Origin: Thermoproteota archaeon
Lineage (GTDB): Archaea > Thermoproteota > Methanomethylicia > Culexarchaeales > Culexmicrobiaceae
Reading direction: 5' to 3'
Assembly: GCA_003650625.1 (NCBI GenBank)
Contig: QMQW01000012.1
Coordinates: 1 to 9,231, forward strand
Length of the DNA stretch: 9,231 nt
Numbering within the stretch: position 1 is the first letter of the stretch; each line of letters opens with the position of its first letter. The notes beneath the pieces are model-generated. The model was not told where the DNA came from, did not search any database, and saw nothing but the letters and a program-made list of their open reading frames with translations. Positions 1 to 7,460 of the stretch are shown piece after piece. The position numbers and the translations under genes were made by a program.

Positions 1-950
1 GATAGCCTTGCACGAATAGGCTTACCTCCAGCGCGCTTAATTGCTAAAGCAACATCCCTCACCTTATCCTCAGGGCAGAGAGCTATAATTGAGCCTCCCC
101 CGCCAGCTCCAGTTATCTTCGACCCATAAGCTCCAGCAGACCTAGCGGCATATACCAGCTTTTCAAGCAGCAAATTTGAAACTCCAACCGCCGACAAAAG
201 GCCATGATTGACGTTCATGAGCTCCCCAAGCTTAGTCAAGTCACCACTTTCAATAGCTCTAGCAGCTTCAATAGCCAGGTGCCCAGCAGCGTGATAAAGA
301 GGAGCAAAAATCTCCATAAATCGCTCCCGAAGAGCCCTAACCCTATTAACCATCTCACCAGTAGATCGACTCATCCCAGTAACGCCAACTACAATAGAAA
401 ACCTCTTGGCCGGCCGGAGGCGAATAAAGCCTTCAGACCTACGGTAAACAATGACCCCACCAATAGCTGCAATCGTGGGATCAATGCCGCTAGGCCTTGA
501 ATGAGCCACCTCCTCAGCCTTCGAAGCCAATTCTAGAACGACATCTCTATCAACAGCATTCCCCATCAATTTTACAAGAGCAGCCGCTGAAGCCACCAAA
601 ACTGAAGCTGAAGAACCCAAACCAACCCCAACGGGAATCTTTGAAGTTACAGATAACTTAAATCCACGACTGAAGCCATAGAGAGAAGCCGCCTTCATCG
701 CAAGCACCCTGATCGGCTCCAAGAATTTAATGGACTCCTCGGAGCCGCTAACAACCTTAAAGTCGCTTAGCGAATACTTAGCGGAAAACCCTAGAGTTGG
801 AGCCTCAATGACCGCGAAGCCGCCATCCAGGATCTCAGCTGTGGCCCTAGCTCTCAAGTTGATCGCCGCTGCAATTGCAGGCTCACCTTCAACAACGAAG
901 TGCTCTCCAACGATTATAACCTTGGCCGGCGCCGATGCGGTGACTAGCAA
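1..950 (-). CDS. mvk: Mevalonate kinase, GHMP family (3' end cut by window edge)
   Basis: This enzyme phosphorylates mevalonate with ATP in the cytoplasm, a step in the isoprenoid pathway that supplies archaeal membrane lipids. I translated the frame by hand; 316 residues are visible and it is still open at base 1. All three GHMP motifs are present: APAKVIIVGEH at residues 7-17, PVGVGLGSSAS at 106-116 and KITGAGGGGS at 278-287. PSGID at 153-157 carries the expected catalytic Asp157, and Lys10 sits in motif 1. Archaeal family members are roughly 310-330 residues, so little should be missing. The start is probably TTG at 950, because AGGTGA lies 5 bases upstream across the stop codon of the Memo-like gene. 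An in-frame GTG at 959 lies inside that site and is less likely. The gene is translationally coupled to its upstream neighbour. Phosphomevalonate kinase is a related GHMP enzyme, but the PSGID motif and archaeal context favour mevalonate kinase. Confidence 0.93.
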   Translation of the reverse strand, partial: MLVTASAPAKVIIVGEHFVVEGEPAIAAAINLRARATAEILDGGFAVIEAPTLGFSAKYSLSDFKVVSGSEESIKFLEPIRVLAMKAASLYGFSRGFKLSVTSKIPVGVGLGSSASVLVASAAALVKLMGNAVDRDVVLELASKAEEVAHSRPSGIDPTIAAIGGVIVYRRSEGFIRLRPAKRFSIVVGVTGMSRSTGEMVNRVRALRERFMEIFAPLYHAAGHLAIEAARAIESGDLTKLGELMNVNHGLLSAVGVSNLLLEKLVYAARSAGAYGSKITGAGGGGSIIALCPEDKVRDVALAIKRAGGKPIRARL

Positions 951-955
951 ATTAA

Positions 956-961
956 TCACCT
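956..961 (-). promoter_or_regulatory. Ribosome binding site of mevalonate kinase
   Basis: AGGTGA on the minus strand contains the TGA stop of the Memo-like gene and lies 5 bases before TTG at 950. It decides the start and suggests termination-reinitiation coupling. Confidence 0.65.
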
Positions 962-1798
962 ATAAACCGCGATCGAAGCATATCCAACAACTGCATGATA
1001 ACTGCCAGTTATGTCGCCTGAAGTCGCATACTTCAACTTAGAAGCCCCACTAGCTCCAAGAAGCTTACAGGCAACTAGCATAGCCATAACAGGCCCCGGA
1101 CCGCACATCGAAACATTTCTCCTATACACCACATCAATAACGCCTTTAGGGTCAAGCTCCAGAATCCTCCCAATAACAGCTTCATCATTTTCGTTAGCAA
1201 TCCTCTGCGGCGCATAGTGCGTGAAATCCGTACTGGCAATCACCACCACATCCCTATCAGCCGCGGCCTTCGCAATTGCTTGACCAACCTTAGCCGCCAC
1301 TTCATAGGTCTGAAGCATCATGCAGATAGGTACAAATTTCACCTTTCCATAAAGATACTGTAGAAATGGAAGCTGAACTTCAATTGAATGCTCGGATAAG
1401 TGAGCATAGTCATCATCCTCGATGACCTCAGCATGCTTAAGAATGCTTTCAGAAAGCTCGGAGTCAACTTCAGCGTCGCCAAAAGGAGTTCTCCACCTGC
1501 CGCTAGTCATAATTGAAACAGCTGCTCCAACTCCAGAATGATTTGGACCTAAAATCACGAAGCAATCAGGCCTACCATCCTCAGCAAGGGCATGATAACT
1601 CCAAGCTGCAATTGGGCCTGAGTACATGTAGCCAGCATGAGGGCAGACCAGCCCAATGATCCTTCTAGGACCATCTGAAAGCTTAGGGGTGGATCCCGGC
1701 CCCAAACCATGCTTGAAACACCACTCAATTCTACTCCTGAGAGCTTTAGGGCTCGATTCATAAAACATGCCAGCTACAGCTGGACTTCTAACCTTCAC
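956..1798 (-). CDS. Memo-like (AmmeMemoRadiSam system protein B) family protein
   Basis: This is a Memo family protein, related to human MEMO1 and to the non-haem-iron extradiol dioxygenase fold; its archaeal role is not established. It is 280 residues from the chosen start and opens with PAVAGMFY, the usual family N-terminus. The family's metal-site-like residues are present: His in CPHAGYMYSG, His in LGPNHSG and Cys in SMCGPGP, matching His49, His81 and Cys244 of human MEMO1. SEHSIEVQLPFLQ and STDFTHYAP are further family signatures. GTG at 1798 is favoured because GGTGA lies 5 bases before it; the frame also has a TTG at 1810. There is no signal peptide or membrane segment. It follows S2 after a gap of about 47 bases and overlaps the mevalonate kinase ribosome binding site. 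I recall the S2, Memo, mevalonate kinase order from other archaeal genomes, so a link to lipid synthesis is suggestive only. Confidence 0.9.
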   Translation of the reverse strand: MKVRSPAVAGMFYESSPKALRSRIEWCFKHGLGPGSTPKLSDGPRRIIGLVCPHAGYMYSGPIAAWSYHALAEDGRPDCFVILGPNHSGVGAAVSIMTSGRWRTPFGDAEVDSELSESILKHAEVIEDDDYAHLSEHSIEVQLPFLQYLYGKVKFVPICMMLQTYEVAAKVGQAIAKAAADRDVVVIASTDFTHYAPQRIANENDEAVIGRILELDPKGVIDVVYRRNVSMCGPGPVMAMLVACKLLGASGASKLKYATSGDITGSYHAVVGYASIAVYR

Positions 1799-1845
1799 AA
1801 TACTCACCAATTAACATTATGCAACTGGAAAATAAAGAATATCCG

Positions 1846-2466
1846 CTAAAAGGCTTCAGGCTTAGCTTCAAACTCCTCAACTGAAACCGGCAAATCTCCG
1901 TCAGGCGGTATGTCGCCCCTCTCCCTCAAAACTTGCCTCGCCAAAAGCCAGTAGGTTAAAGCTAACGCCTTCCTCCCCTTATTGTTGACCGGTATTATCA
2001 GCTCAACAAATGAAGCCCTATTGTCAGTGTCGCATAAAGCTACTACTGGAATTCCAACATTGGCAGCTTCATCAATAGCCTGCTCATCAGCCCTAGGATC
2101 AGTTACAAGTACAACTGCAGGCTCAATGTAAGTTGGAAGCTTAGGATTCGTAAAGGTTCCAGGTATAAACCTACCAGTAATAGGCTTAGCTCCAACAAGC
2201 GCGCAGAACTTCTCAACGGGCCGCCATCCATATTGCCTTGAAGAAACAGCAACAATCTTTTCGGGAGGAAATCTAGCCAAGAACTTAGCTGCAATTCTAA
2301 TTCTCTCATCAATCTTCCTGACGTCCAAGACGTATAGGCCATCAGGCCTAACTCGGTATATAAATGGCATCATAATTCTAGTCTTAATCCTAGTTCCAAT
2401 GTGCAGGCCTGCCGCCAAGTAGACCTCTAAAGGTATTAGCAGTTCAACAGATTCAACTGAACTCAC
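1846..2466 (-). CDS. rps2: 30S ribosomal protein S2 (archaeal/eukaryotic SA type)
   Basis: Small-subunit ribosomal protein that binds on the solvent side of the head-body junction. The 206-residue product is typical for archaeal S2 and lacks the bacterial coiled-coil insertion. Recognisable parts are [12 protein letters not shown] (residues about 18-29), the [13 protein letters not shown] segment, the [11 protein letters not shown] motif shared with eukaryotic SA proteins, [14 protein letters not shown] and [12 protein letters not shown]. The C-terminus is acidic, as in other archaeal S2 proteins. GTG at 2466 overlaps the enolase stop (GTGA), and GGAGGGTG lies about 7 bases before it, so enolase and S2 are translationally coupled. 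Confidence 0.96.
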   Translation of the reverse strand: MSSVESVELLIPLEVYLAAGLHIGTRIKTRIMMPFIYRVRPDGLYVLDVRKIDERIRIAAKFLARFPPEKIVAVSSRQYGWRPVEKFCALVGAKPITGRFIPGTFTNPKLPTYIEPAVVLVTDPRADEQAIDEAANVGIPVVALCDTDNRASFVELIIPVNNKGRKALALTYWLLARQVLRERGDIPPDGDLPVSVEEFEAKPEAF

Positions 2467-3722
2467 GTCAACACACCCTCCAAGCTAGCTAACTCAGCCT
2501 TCCCACCCAATTCCTCCTCTATCCTTATAAGTTCATTTATTTTTGAAATTCTCTCACCACCAACAACTCCGGTCTTAATTATTGGGCAATTGAAAGCCAC
2601 AGCAAGATGGGCAATACTTGGATCCACATTCTCCCCCGAACGATGAGACATCACTGGAACGAAGCCATGCAGCTTTGCAACTTCAACCGCAGCAACAGTG
2701 CTCGTAAGCGTTCCAACCTGATTCGGCTTTATTATAACTGCGTTTCCAGCTTTTCTGGAAGACCCATACCGTATGAGCTCAGCATTAGTAACGTACAGGT
2801 CATCTCCGCAGATAAGGCAGTTAGAAACGCTGCTGAGAAGTTCAGAAAAGGATTCATAATCCTCCTCATGAAATGGGTCTTCAACATAGATCAAATCAAA
2901 CTCCTCAACGAGCTTAACCATGAACTTCAACTGCTCCTCAGGCGTGAGCTTAAACCCCTCCCTCCCATAAACGTATTTACCCTCACTGCCACTCCATAAA
3001 GTTGAAGCAGCGACATCAATGCCAACTCCAATCTTAATGCCAAGCTCACTTCCAACATCTTCGCAAGCCCGCTTAACAAGCTTAAGTGACTCCTCAACTC
3101 CGAAGGGAGTAACCCAAGCACCCTCATCATTTCTCCCATATATCGATCCTTCCGGAGCAAGCTCAACTACACGCTTATGAACAAGCACGTTCGCCAAGGC
3201 AGCTTCATAAAACGAATCCGCATCGAGGGGCAGCACCAATATTTCCTGAACATCAAGCCCCCCACTCTTAGAGTGCTTACCCCCACCGACAACATTACCT
3301 AGAGGGAGGGGAAGCACCGACGCAGATATACCTCCCAAATACCTGTAAAGCGGCAAATTTAAAGAGGTAGCTGCCGCCTTTGCAGCAGCAATGGAAGTAG
3401 CTATTGCAGTTGAACCTCCAATTCTAGAGAAATTAGAGGTACCGTCAATTTGCTGTATAATGCCGTCAACCTCAAATTGATTAGACGCGTCAACCCCCAT
3501 CAATTCAGGGGCAATCATCTCATCGACAGCCCTAATCGCCTCATCAATTCCTCCAGGCGGAAAAGCAACAACCTCACGCCTACCCCTACTTGCCCCACTG
3601 GGAGCAGAAAAACTTCCAAACCCAGCTTCAGTATAGACATCAACCTCAATAGTGGGAGAACCCCTACTATCAAAGATCTTCCTCGCAAAAACATCCCTTA
3701 TAGCTGTTGGAAAGCGATCCAA
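2463..3722 (-). CDS. eno: Enolase (2-phosphoglycerate hydratase)
   Basis: Converts 2-phosphoglycerate to phosphoenolpyruvate, reversibly and with Mg2+, in cytoplasmic glycolysis and gluconeogenesis. The product is 419 residues, normal for the family. The N-terminal [12 protein letters not shown] (18-29) and mobile-loop SAPSGASRG (39-47) are intact. NDEGAWVTP replaces the more usual GDEGGFAP. The metal ligands are seen in [16 protein letters not shown] and GDDLYVTN. The catalytic Lys lies in [11 protein letters not shown] in MSHRSGE, and a second Lys in IIKTG. TTG at 3722 directly follows the rpoN stop, with purine-rich GAGGAGTGGAAGG upstream. Its place between RNA polymerase subunit N and S2 is the standard archaeal arrangement. 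Confidence 0.97.
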   Translation of the reverse strand: MDRFPTAIRDVFARKIFDSRGSPTIEVDVYTEAGFGSFSAPSGASRGRREVVAFPPGGIDEAIRAVDEMIAPELMGVDASNQFEVDGIIQQIDGTSNFSRIGGSTAIATSIAAAKAAATSLNLPLYRYLGGISASVLPLPLGNVVGGGKHSKSGGLDVQEILVLPLDADSFYEAALANVLVHKRVVELAPEGSIYGRNDEGAWVTPFGVEESLKLVKRACEDVGSELGIKIGVGIDVAASTLWSGSEGKYVYGREGFKLTPEEQLKFMVKLVEEFDLIYVEDPFHEEDYESFSELLSSVSNCLICGDDLYVTNAELIRYGSSRKAGNAVIIKPNQVGTLTSTVAAVEVAKLHGFVPVMSHRSGENVDPSIAHLAVAFNCPIIKTGVVGGERISKINELIRIEEELGGKAELASLEGVLT

Positions 3723-3956
3723 TTACCTTCCACTCCTCACAACACGCTTATGCTTACCATAAATTTCATGAAGTCGAATTACCTCATCAATGAGGTCCAC
3801 GTGGCTCAAAAGCATCCGGCGACAACAATACCTCTTAATGCCCAGGCTATCAAGAACCTTCCCCGGATCCTCACCGCCCCTAACTCTCTCAACAAACTCC
3901 TCATACTTATCTCCAAGAAGAGCCCCACAAGTAAAACACCTAATTGGAACGATCAA
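3723..3956 (-). CDS. rpoN: DNA-directed RNA polymerase subunit N
   Basis: Small zinc-binding subunit of archaeal RNA polymerase, orthologous to eukaryotic Rpb10, which helps hold subunits D and L to the large subunit. The 77-residue product has the diagnostic pattern: VPIRCFTCG at the N-terminus and [11 protein letters not shown] in the middle, giving the CxxC...CC zinc site, with [13 protein letters not shown] between them. TTG at 3956 is chosen because GGAGGT lies exactly 6 bases before it, while it directly abuts the alternative TTG at 3962. The product then starts MIVPIRCF, as in other archaea. It sits between S9 and enolase; rpoK, often found here, is absent. Confidence 0.96.
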   Translation of the reverse strand: MIVPIRCFTCGALLGDKYEEFVERVRGGEDPGKVLDSLGIKRYCCRRMLLSHVDLIDEVIRLHEIYGKHKRVVRSGR

Positions 3957-3962
3957 TTTCAA

Positions 3963-3968
3963 ACCTCC
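3963..3968 (-). promoter_or_regulatory. Ribosome binding site of rpoN
   Basis: GGAGGT on the minus strand begins inside the TAG stop of S9. Its 6-base spacing to TTG at 3956 rules against the longer frame starting at 3962, which it directly touches. Confidence 0.7.
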
Positions 3969-4387
3969 TATCGATACGATTTCTGGAACCGTCTCCTAGC
4001 TGAGGGGCCGCCGAACTTCTTTGGCTCAGTCCTTCTAGGGTCGCCGGCGAGCATGGACCTATCGTAATCCAAGAACACCTTCTTCAACTTCTCATCCTTA
4101 AACCATGTCACTAGGCCCCTGGCTATAGCCATTCGAGCAGCATCAGCTTGCCCCATGAAACCTCCGCCTCGAACTGAAACCTCAATATCAACTTTCTTCA
4201 GCCTATCCCCAGCAAGCAGAAGGGGCTCCATGATCTTCCAGCGAGCCATCTCAGGCTGATAGAGCTCTATCGGCACCTTATTAATAAAAACGCGTCCCCT
4301 ACCAGGCTTAAAAGTAGCTCTAGCAACAGCAGTCTTCCTCTTACCGCTAGTAATAAGAACCTTAACCACACCTATACCCCCTTCCAC
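3968..4387 (-). CDS. rps9: 30S ribosomal protein S9
   Basis: Small-subunit head protein whose C-terminal tail reaches the P-site tRNA. Clear family marks are [12 protein letters not shown] near the N-terminus, [23 protein letters not shown] in the core, and the tail [14 protein letters not shown] ending in the invariant basic segment. The 139-residue frame overlaps the end of L13. Two GTG starts are possible: 4387, with GGAG about 5 bases upstream, and 4369, which would give a product beginning [13 protein letters not shown] just after the L13 stop, with GGGGGT upstream. The shorter form looks more like archaeal homologues, but I cannot decide between them from sequence alone. Confidence 0.95.
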   Translation of the reverse strand: MEGGIGVVKVLITSGKRKTAVARATFKPGRGRVFINKVPIELYQPEMARWKIMEPLLLAGDRLKKVDIEVSVRGGGFMGQADAARMAIARGLVTWFKDEKLKKVFLDYDRSMLAGDPRRTEPKKFGGPSARRRFQKSYR

Positions 4388-4812
4388 CCTATCTCCTTAG
4401 CTACTTCACCCAGATATACATACTTGCCCCCAAGCCTACTGGCATCAGCACTAGATATCTTCTCCACTTTAAATTTCTTAAACTCATCTGGAAATCCTAT
4501 GTAAATCCTCAATCGCTTTAGAGCCGCCCTCCCCCTATAATTATGCTTGGGAAGCATGCCCCAAACAACGTCCTTCAAAATCCTATCAGGCCTCCTAAAG
4601 TGCTTAGGCCCCCTCTTAGGATTCCTCAAAGTCTTAAGCTCAAGCATTGACTTGAACTCCCTAACTATGCTGCTCTTATCGCCGGAGATCACCGCCTTCT
4701 CAGCATTTACAATGACTATTCGCTCCCCCTCCAAAAGCCTTTTAGCGACTACGCTGGCAAGCCTACCCATGATCGAGTTTTCAGCGTCAATTACAACTAC
4801 ATTTTCAGGCAC
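4372..4812 (-). CDS. rpl13: 50S ribosomal protein L13
   Basis: Large-subunit ribosomal protein of the L13/L13a family. The 146-residue product starts [16 protein letters not shown], the archaeal form of the family N-terminus. It contains the conserved block [19 protein letters not shown] followed by [18 protein letters not shown] and GFPDEF. GTG at 4812 is preceded by GGGTGA at a 7-base spacing and lies 7 bases after the L18e stop. Its 3' end overlaps the first codons of S9 when S9 is read from its longer start. The L18e, L13, S9 order is the standard archaeal one. Confidence 0.96.
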   Translation of the reverse strand: MPENVVVIDAENSIMGRLASVVAKRLLEGERIVIVNAEKAVISGDKSSIVREFKSMLELKTLRNPKRGPKHFRRPDRILKDVVWGMLPKHNYRGRAALKRLRIYIGFPDEFKKFKVEKISSADASRLGGKYVYLGEVAKEIGWKGV

Positions 4813-4819
4813 TTCAATT

Positions 4820-5182
4820 TCACCCCAAGATCTTCACATTACTGCCTCTAGGTACTTTAACTATGAGTTCAGCTATGCTAATGCACTCGCCACCAGCACT
4901 TTTAATTTTTTCAACAGCTTTCGCTGAGAATGAAAGGGCAGCCACGGTTACCGGGTGGTCGATCTCTCCGGAGCCTAAAACCTTGCCTGGCACGAGAACC
5001 AAGTCTCCAGCCCTAGTATATCGATTAATTCTACTAACATTAACCTCCACCCGTCTCCTGCGAGGAGCATTAAGCCTCTCAGCCACATCCCTCCATATCT
5101 CAACGTTATATGCTCGCGAAGCCTTCCTAAGCAACCTTATCAACTTCCTAACTTGAACATTAGTTGGACCAGTTCTCTTCAA
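4820..5182 (-). CDS. rpl18e: 50S ribosomal protein L18e
   Basis: Large-subunit protein found only in archaea and eukaryotes (eukaryotic L18), with an L15-like fold; it is a strong archaeal marker here. The 120-residue product has TGPTNVQVRKLIRLLRKAS at the start, the basic block LNAPRRRRVEVNVSRINRY, then GDLVLVPGKVLGSGEIDHPV and ALSFSAKAVEKI. TTG at 5182 overlaps the rpoD stop by four bases (TTGA), and GGAGGT lies about 8 bases upstream inside the rpoD coding sequence, so it is coupled to rpoD. Confidence 0.96.
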   Translation of the reverse strand: MKRTGPTNVQVRKLIRLLRKASRAYNVEIWRDVAERLNAPRRRRVEVNVSRINRYTRAGDLVLVPGKVLGSGEIDHPVTVAALSFSAKAVEKIKSAGGECISIAELIVKVPRGSNVKILG

Positions 5183-5991
5183 CCCTCCAAACCTCCACTC
5201 AACTCCTCAATCAAATTCGAGCACTTCTCAGCTAAAACTTCAGCTGCAACTTCAACGATCTTAGGAGCAGGCAAAGTTCCAGTAGATTCAACGTAAAATA
5301 TGAATGAAGTATCGTCTGGATTTAACTTGATCGCATCAACCTCGCAAGCCTCCACGCATGCTTTACATAAGCTGCAGTTCAAAAAGTCCTTTAACTGCGG
5401 AAATCCACTCTCATCCAAGTCGAGAACTCCCTTAGGACAAGCTTCAATGCACTCTCCGCACTTAATGCACTTATCACGATTAACTTCAATTCTAGGCACG
5501 TACTTATAGGCGCAGGCTGAAACAGGCTGCCACTTAGCCCCCCTCTTACCAATGCCGAGCCTAGCGTAAGCTTCAAGCAAAATCTTCTGGTTGGACGCCA
5601 GCTTAGCAATTGGAATTTTATCGCTGACCGGAACTACTTCAGGATCACTTGAAACCAAGTCGCCTGAGTAGACGACTCTAGGCCGGTCCTCAGCTTCAAC
5701 TTCAAGAATAAACGTAACCTGACACTTAGTGCAGCCAACTCCTCCGCAACTGCACTTCTCCGGAGGAGAAAACCTATCCAAATCCGTTTTAAGAGGAATT
5801 AGCGATAATCTATGAGCCAAAACCTCATCGAAAATCGGAGAAGTATTATTCAGAATTACGACCTCATCAATGGCCATGCATGGAACCTCAGCTATCATAA
5901 TCCTCCTCAGCGCATTAGCAAAAGCAACGCTAACCCCACTTAATATAAAGCGAACTGAAGCATCCGAAGCACTCACTACCTCCACGTGCAT
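5179..5991 (-). CDS. rpoD: DNA-directed RNA polymerase subunit D with ferredoxin-like Fe-S domain
   Basis: Assembly-platform subunit of archaeal RNA polymerase, orthologous to Rpb3/AC40, which pairs with subunit L. The 270-residue product has the alpha-type dimerisation motif FANALRRIMIAEVP at 24-37 and HRLSLIPLKTD at 60-70. The insert CSCGGVGCTKCQ (80-91) resembles a metal-binding knuckle. A ferredoxin-like domain at about 172-223 has Cys at 175, 178, 181 and 185, and again at 206, 209, 212 and 216, two complete CxxCxxCxxxC sets, so two [4Fe-4S] clusters are predicted. ATG at 5991 is chosen because GAGGGG lies 7 bases upstream; the TTG at 6006 in the same frame has no such site. An AT-rich gap precedes it, probably with its own promoter. 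This is not the bacterial sigma factor of the same symbol. Confidence 0.97.
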   Translation of the reverse strand: MHVEVVSASDASVRFILSGVSVAFANALRRIMIAEVPCMAIDEVVILNNTSPIFDEVLAHRLSLIPLKTDLDRFSPPEKCSCGGVGCTKCQVTFILEVEAEDRPRVVYSGDLVSSDPEVVPVSDKIPIAKLASNQKILLEAYARLGIGKRGAKWQPVSACAYKYVPRIEVNRDKCIKCGECIEACPKGVLDLDESGFPQLKDFLNCSLCKACVEACEVDAIKLNPDDTSFIFYVESTGTLPAPKIVEVAAEVLAEKCSNLIEELSGGLEG

Positions 5992-5998
5992 CAACAAA

Positions 5999-6004
5999 CC
6001 CCTC
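5999..6004 (-). promoter_or_regulatory. Ribosome binding site of rpoD, possibly masked by a hairpin
   Basis: GAGGGG on the minus strand sits 7 bases before ATG at 5991. The complementary TCCCTC lies about 15 bases upstream (6025-6020), with a further CTT/AAG pairing inside. A local hairpin could therefore cover this site if transcription begins far enough upstream. Confidence 0.6.
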
Positions 6005-6025
6005 AACTTAAGCTAGAAGGAGGGA

Positions 6026-6050
6026 TTATAATAGAGGAATTTAAATTTTA
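6026..6050 (-). promoter_or_regulatory. Probable promoter for the rpoD-L18e-...-mevalonate kinase segment
   Basis: On the minus strand this AT-rich stretch holds ATTTAAAT (6046-6039) inside TAAAATTTAAAT, and a second candidate TATTATAA (6033-6026). Archaeal TATA boxes sit about 26 bases before the start site, which would place transcription starts near 6016-6005, just upstream of ATG at 5991. The 165-base break before rpoD in an otherwise gapless block supports a separate promoter. Which box is used is not resolved. Confidence 0.5.
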
Positions 6051-6077
6051 TGTGCTCCTAATGCATTGCAATGTAAA

Positions 6078-6116
6078 GCCTAATTAATAGATTTGAAAAA
6101 CGCAGATAACTTAGGC
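6078..6116 (-). terminator. Weak imperfect hairpin with internal U-run; possible 3' end of the upstream transcript
   Basis: Downstream of the unrecognised gene, minus-strand GCCTAAgTTA (6116-6107) can pair with TAATTAGGC (6086-6078), nine pairs with one bulged G. The 20-base loop includes GCGTTTTTC (6103-6095). Archaeal termination often needs only a U-run, so the first transcript could end here. The stem is AT-rich and the evidence is weak. Confidence 0.25.
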
Positions 6117-6156
6117 AAACAATAGAGCGCAATTTAAGTAGGTAGCTTAATCACCC

Positions 6157-6507
6157 CTACTGCCCTTTCATACCCTTAATCAATTGCTCCCCGAGAGCCT
6201 TAAAAACTCCATAAGCCTTGATCAAGGGCACATTAATAACCACTTCTCCATCCCTGATCTTTATTACTCGCTCATACTTAGGCTTAAACGAGTAGCACAC
6301 TTGCTCCATTATAACCACCTTATCCTTCAAGAAAACCCGAGAAATAGTTCTGGCATCCAGAATGTCGCAGCAAGCACAAATGACGAGTCCATTAAGCCAT
6401 AGCGGATTCTTCTTGGATAAGTAGGCGCAGAAGCCCAGGTCCTCCAAGCCCCTCTCTTCAATGCTGAAAACTTTAACCTTAAATTCGCCCCAGCTAAATT
6501 CAGGCAA
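6157..6507 (-). CDS. Unrecognised 116-residue protein between S11 and RpoD
   Basis: I do not recognise this protein. It is probably real: the frame fills the space after S11, and TTG at 6507 is preceded by GGAGG (6522-6518) at a 10-base spacing, only 17 bases after the S11 stop. The product is mixed hydrophobic and charged with no signal peptide and no convincing membrane segment. It looks mainly beta in the middle (KDKVVIMEQVCYSF, then ERVIKIRDGEVVINV) and ends in a likely helix (about residues 95-113). Cys are at 27, 44, 46, 47 and 71, with the cluster CACCD at 44-48; a metal or disulfide role is possible but unproven. It appears co-transcribed with S13, S4 and S11. In most archaea S11 is followed directly by rpoD, so this is an insertion into a conserved order. 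Composition looks like its neighbours. Confidence 0.72.
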   Translation of the reverse strand: MPEFSWGEFKVKVFSIEERGLEDLGFCAYLSKKNPLWLNGLVICACCDILDARTISRVFLKDKVVIMEQVCYSFKPKYERVIKIRDGEVVINVPLIKAYGVFKALGEQLIKGMKGQ

Positions 6508-6524
6508 AGATGAAGAGCCTCCAC

Positions 6525-6923
6525 CTATACTCGTCTACCTCTACGCCCACCAGGCCTCCTCGTGGTGTCGTGCGGAATTGGAGTAACATCTTCAATCCTG
6601 CCAATTATGAAGCCAGACCTAGCTAGAGCTCTAATTGCTGCTTGAGCTCCAGGCCCAGGAGTTTTAGGTCCATGCCCACCGGGAGCTCTAACCTTAATGT
6701 GAAGAGCATTAATCCCCTTATCCTTAGCAACTTGAGCAGCTCTAAAAGCCGCTTGCATAGCGGCATATGGAGAGGGCTTCTCCCTATCAGCCTTAACAAC
6801 CATGCCACCTGAAGCTATTGCAATCGTTTCAGCTCCAGATAGATCAGTGATGTGCACAATGGTGTTGTTGTAGGAGCTATATATGTGAGCAACACCCCAC
6901 TTTAAGTTCTTACCTCCAAACAT
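6525..6923 (-). CDS. rps11: 30S ribosomal protein S11
   Basis: Small-subunit platform protein near the E site that contacts 16S rRNA. The 132-residue product starts [17 protein letters not shown] and continues [18 protein letters not shown], a signature of archaeal and eukaryotic S11/uS11. The C-terminal part has [19 protein letters not shown], then [23 protein letters not shown] at 6923 is chosen over GTG at 6941 because a perfect GGAGGTG (6939-6933) lies 9 bases before it, within what the longer frame would read as coding. It directly follows S4, whose stop is at 6943-6941. Confidence 0.96.
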   Translation of the reverse strand: MFGGKNLKWGVAHIYSSYNNTIVHITDLSGAETIAIASGGMVVKADREKPSPYAAMQAAFRAAQVAKDKGINALHIKVRAPGGHGPKTPGPGAQAAIRALARSGFIIGRIEDVTPIPHDTTRRPGGRRGRRV

Positions 6924-6932
6924 GGCAAGCAG

Positions 6933-6939
6933 CACCTCC
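6933..6939 (-). promoter_or_regulatory. Ribosome binding site of S11
   Basis: GGAGGTG on the minus strand, 9 bases before ATG at 6923 and just after the S4 stop. It argues that the in-frame GTG codons at 6941 and 6935 are not the start. Confidence 0.65.
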
Positions 6940-6940
6940 A

Positions 6941-7456
6941 CTAGCTCTCAGCCGCCGCAACGAGCGGCTTCTCCTTAAATGGACTTCCAGGAGAGTAATC
7001 TATTAGCGCCTCCTCATCCCTCTTGACAACGTATCCTGGAGACGTAACTCGCCTACCAGCAATAGCTATGTGGCCATGAACAATCAGCTGCCTAGCTTCA
7101 TAAATGGTTCGAGCCAAGCCCTTTCGGTAAACAACTGTTTGTAGCCTCCGCTCAAGCAAGTCCTCAACCCTCAAGCCCAAAACGTCGTCCAAGGTAGCTT
7201 CCTCATGCAGCAGCCCCATCTTAATCAGCCTGCTTATCAGCTGCCTCTGCCTGAGAGCCAACTCTTCAGGCGGAAGAGCAAGCATCAACCTAGCCTGCTG
7301 CCTAATCTTTGCAATCATGGTCTTCGCAACCCACAATTCACGCTTATTCCTAAGGCCATACTCGCCCATCAGCTTAAGCTCTTCCTCTAAAACCTCCTTC
7401 CTCCAAGGATGCCTAGGCCCCTTCCACTTCTTCCTACATCGCTTTGGATCTCCCAT
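6941..7456 (-). CDS. rps4: 30S ribosomal protein S4
   Basis: Early-assembly small-subunit protein that nucleates the 16S 5' domain. The 171-residue product begins [18 protein letters not shown], the usual archaeal opening. It has a helical segment with [20 protein letters not shown], and an S4-type RNA-binding domain at the C-terminal side around [15 protein letters not shown] to [16 protein letters not shown]. The bacterial zinc finger is absent, as expected in archaea. ATG at 7456 is chosen because GGAGGT lies exactly 6 bases upstream, inside the last codons of S13; the same frame is open for ten more codons but without such support. Confidence 0.96.
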   Translation of the reverse strand: MGDPKRCRKKWKGPRHPWRKEVLEEELKLMGEYGLRNKRELWVAKTMIAKIRQQARLMLALPPEELALRQRQLISRLIKMGLLHEEATLDDVLGLRVEDLLERRLQTVVYRKGLARTIYEARQLIVHGHIAIAGRRVTSPGYVVKRDEEALIDYSPGSPFKEKPLVAAAES

Positions 7457-7460
7457 AAGC

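Noticed and set aside
204..1217. Plus-strand frames at 204-500, 730-1041 and 1011-1217
   Set aside because: All are antisense to mevalonate kinase and the Memo-like gene, whose motifs are unambiguous.
3450..4067. Plus-strand open frame of 205 codons
   Set aside because: It lies wholly antisense to enolase, rpoN and S9, all certain genes. The product is rich in Asn, Pro, Thr and Ser, typical of reading the complement of these genes, and it matches no family I know.
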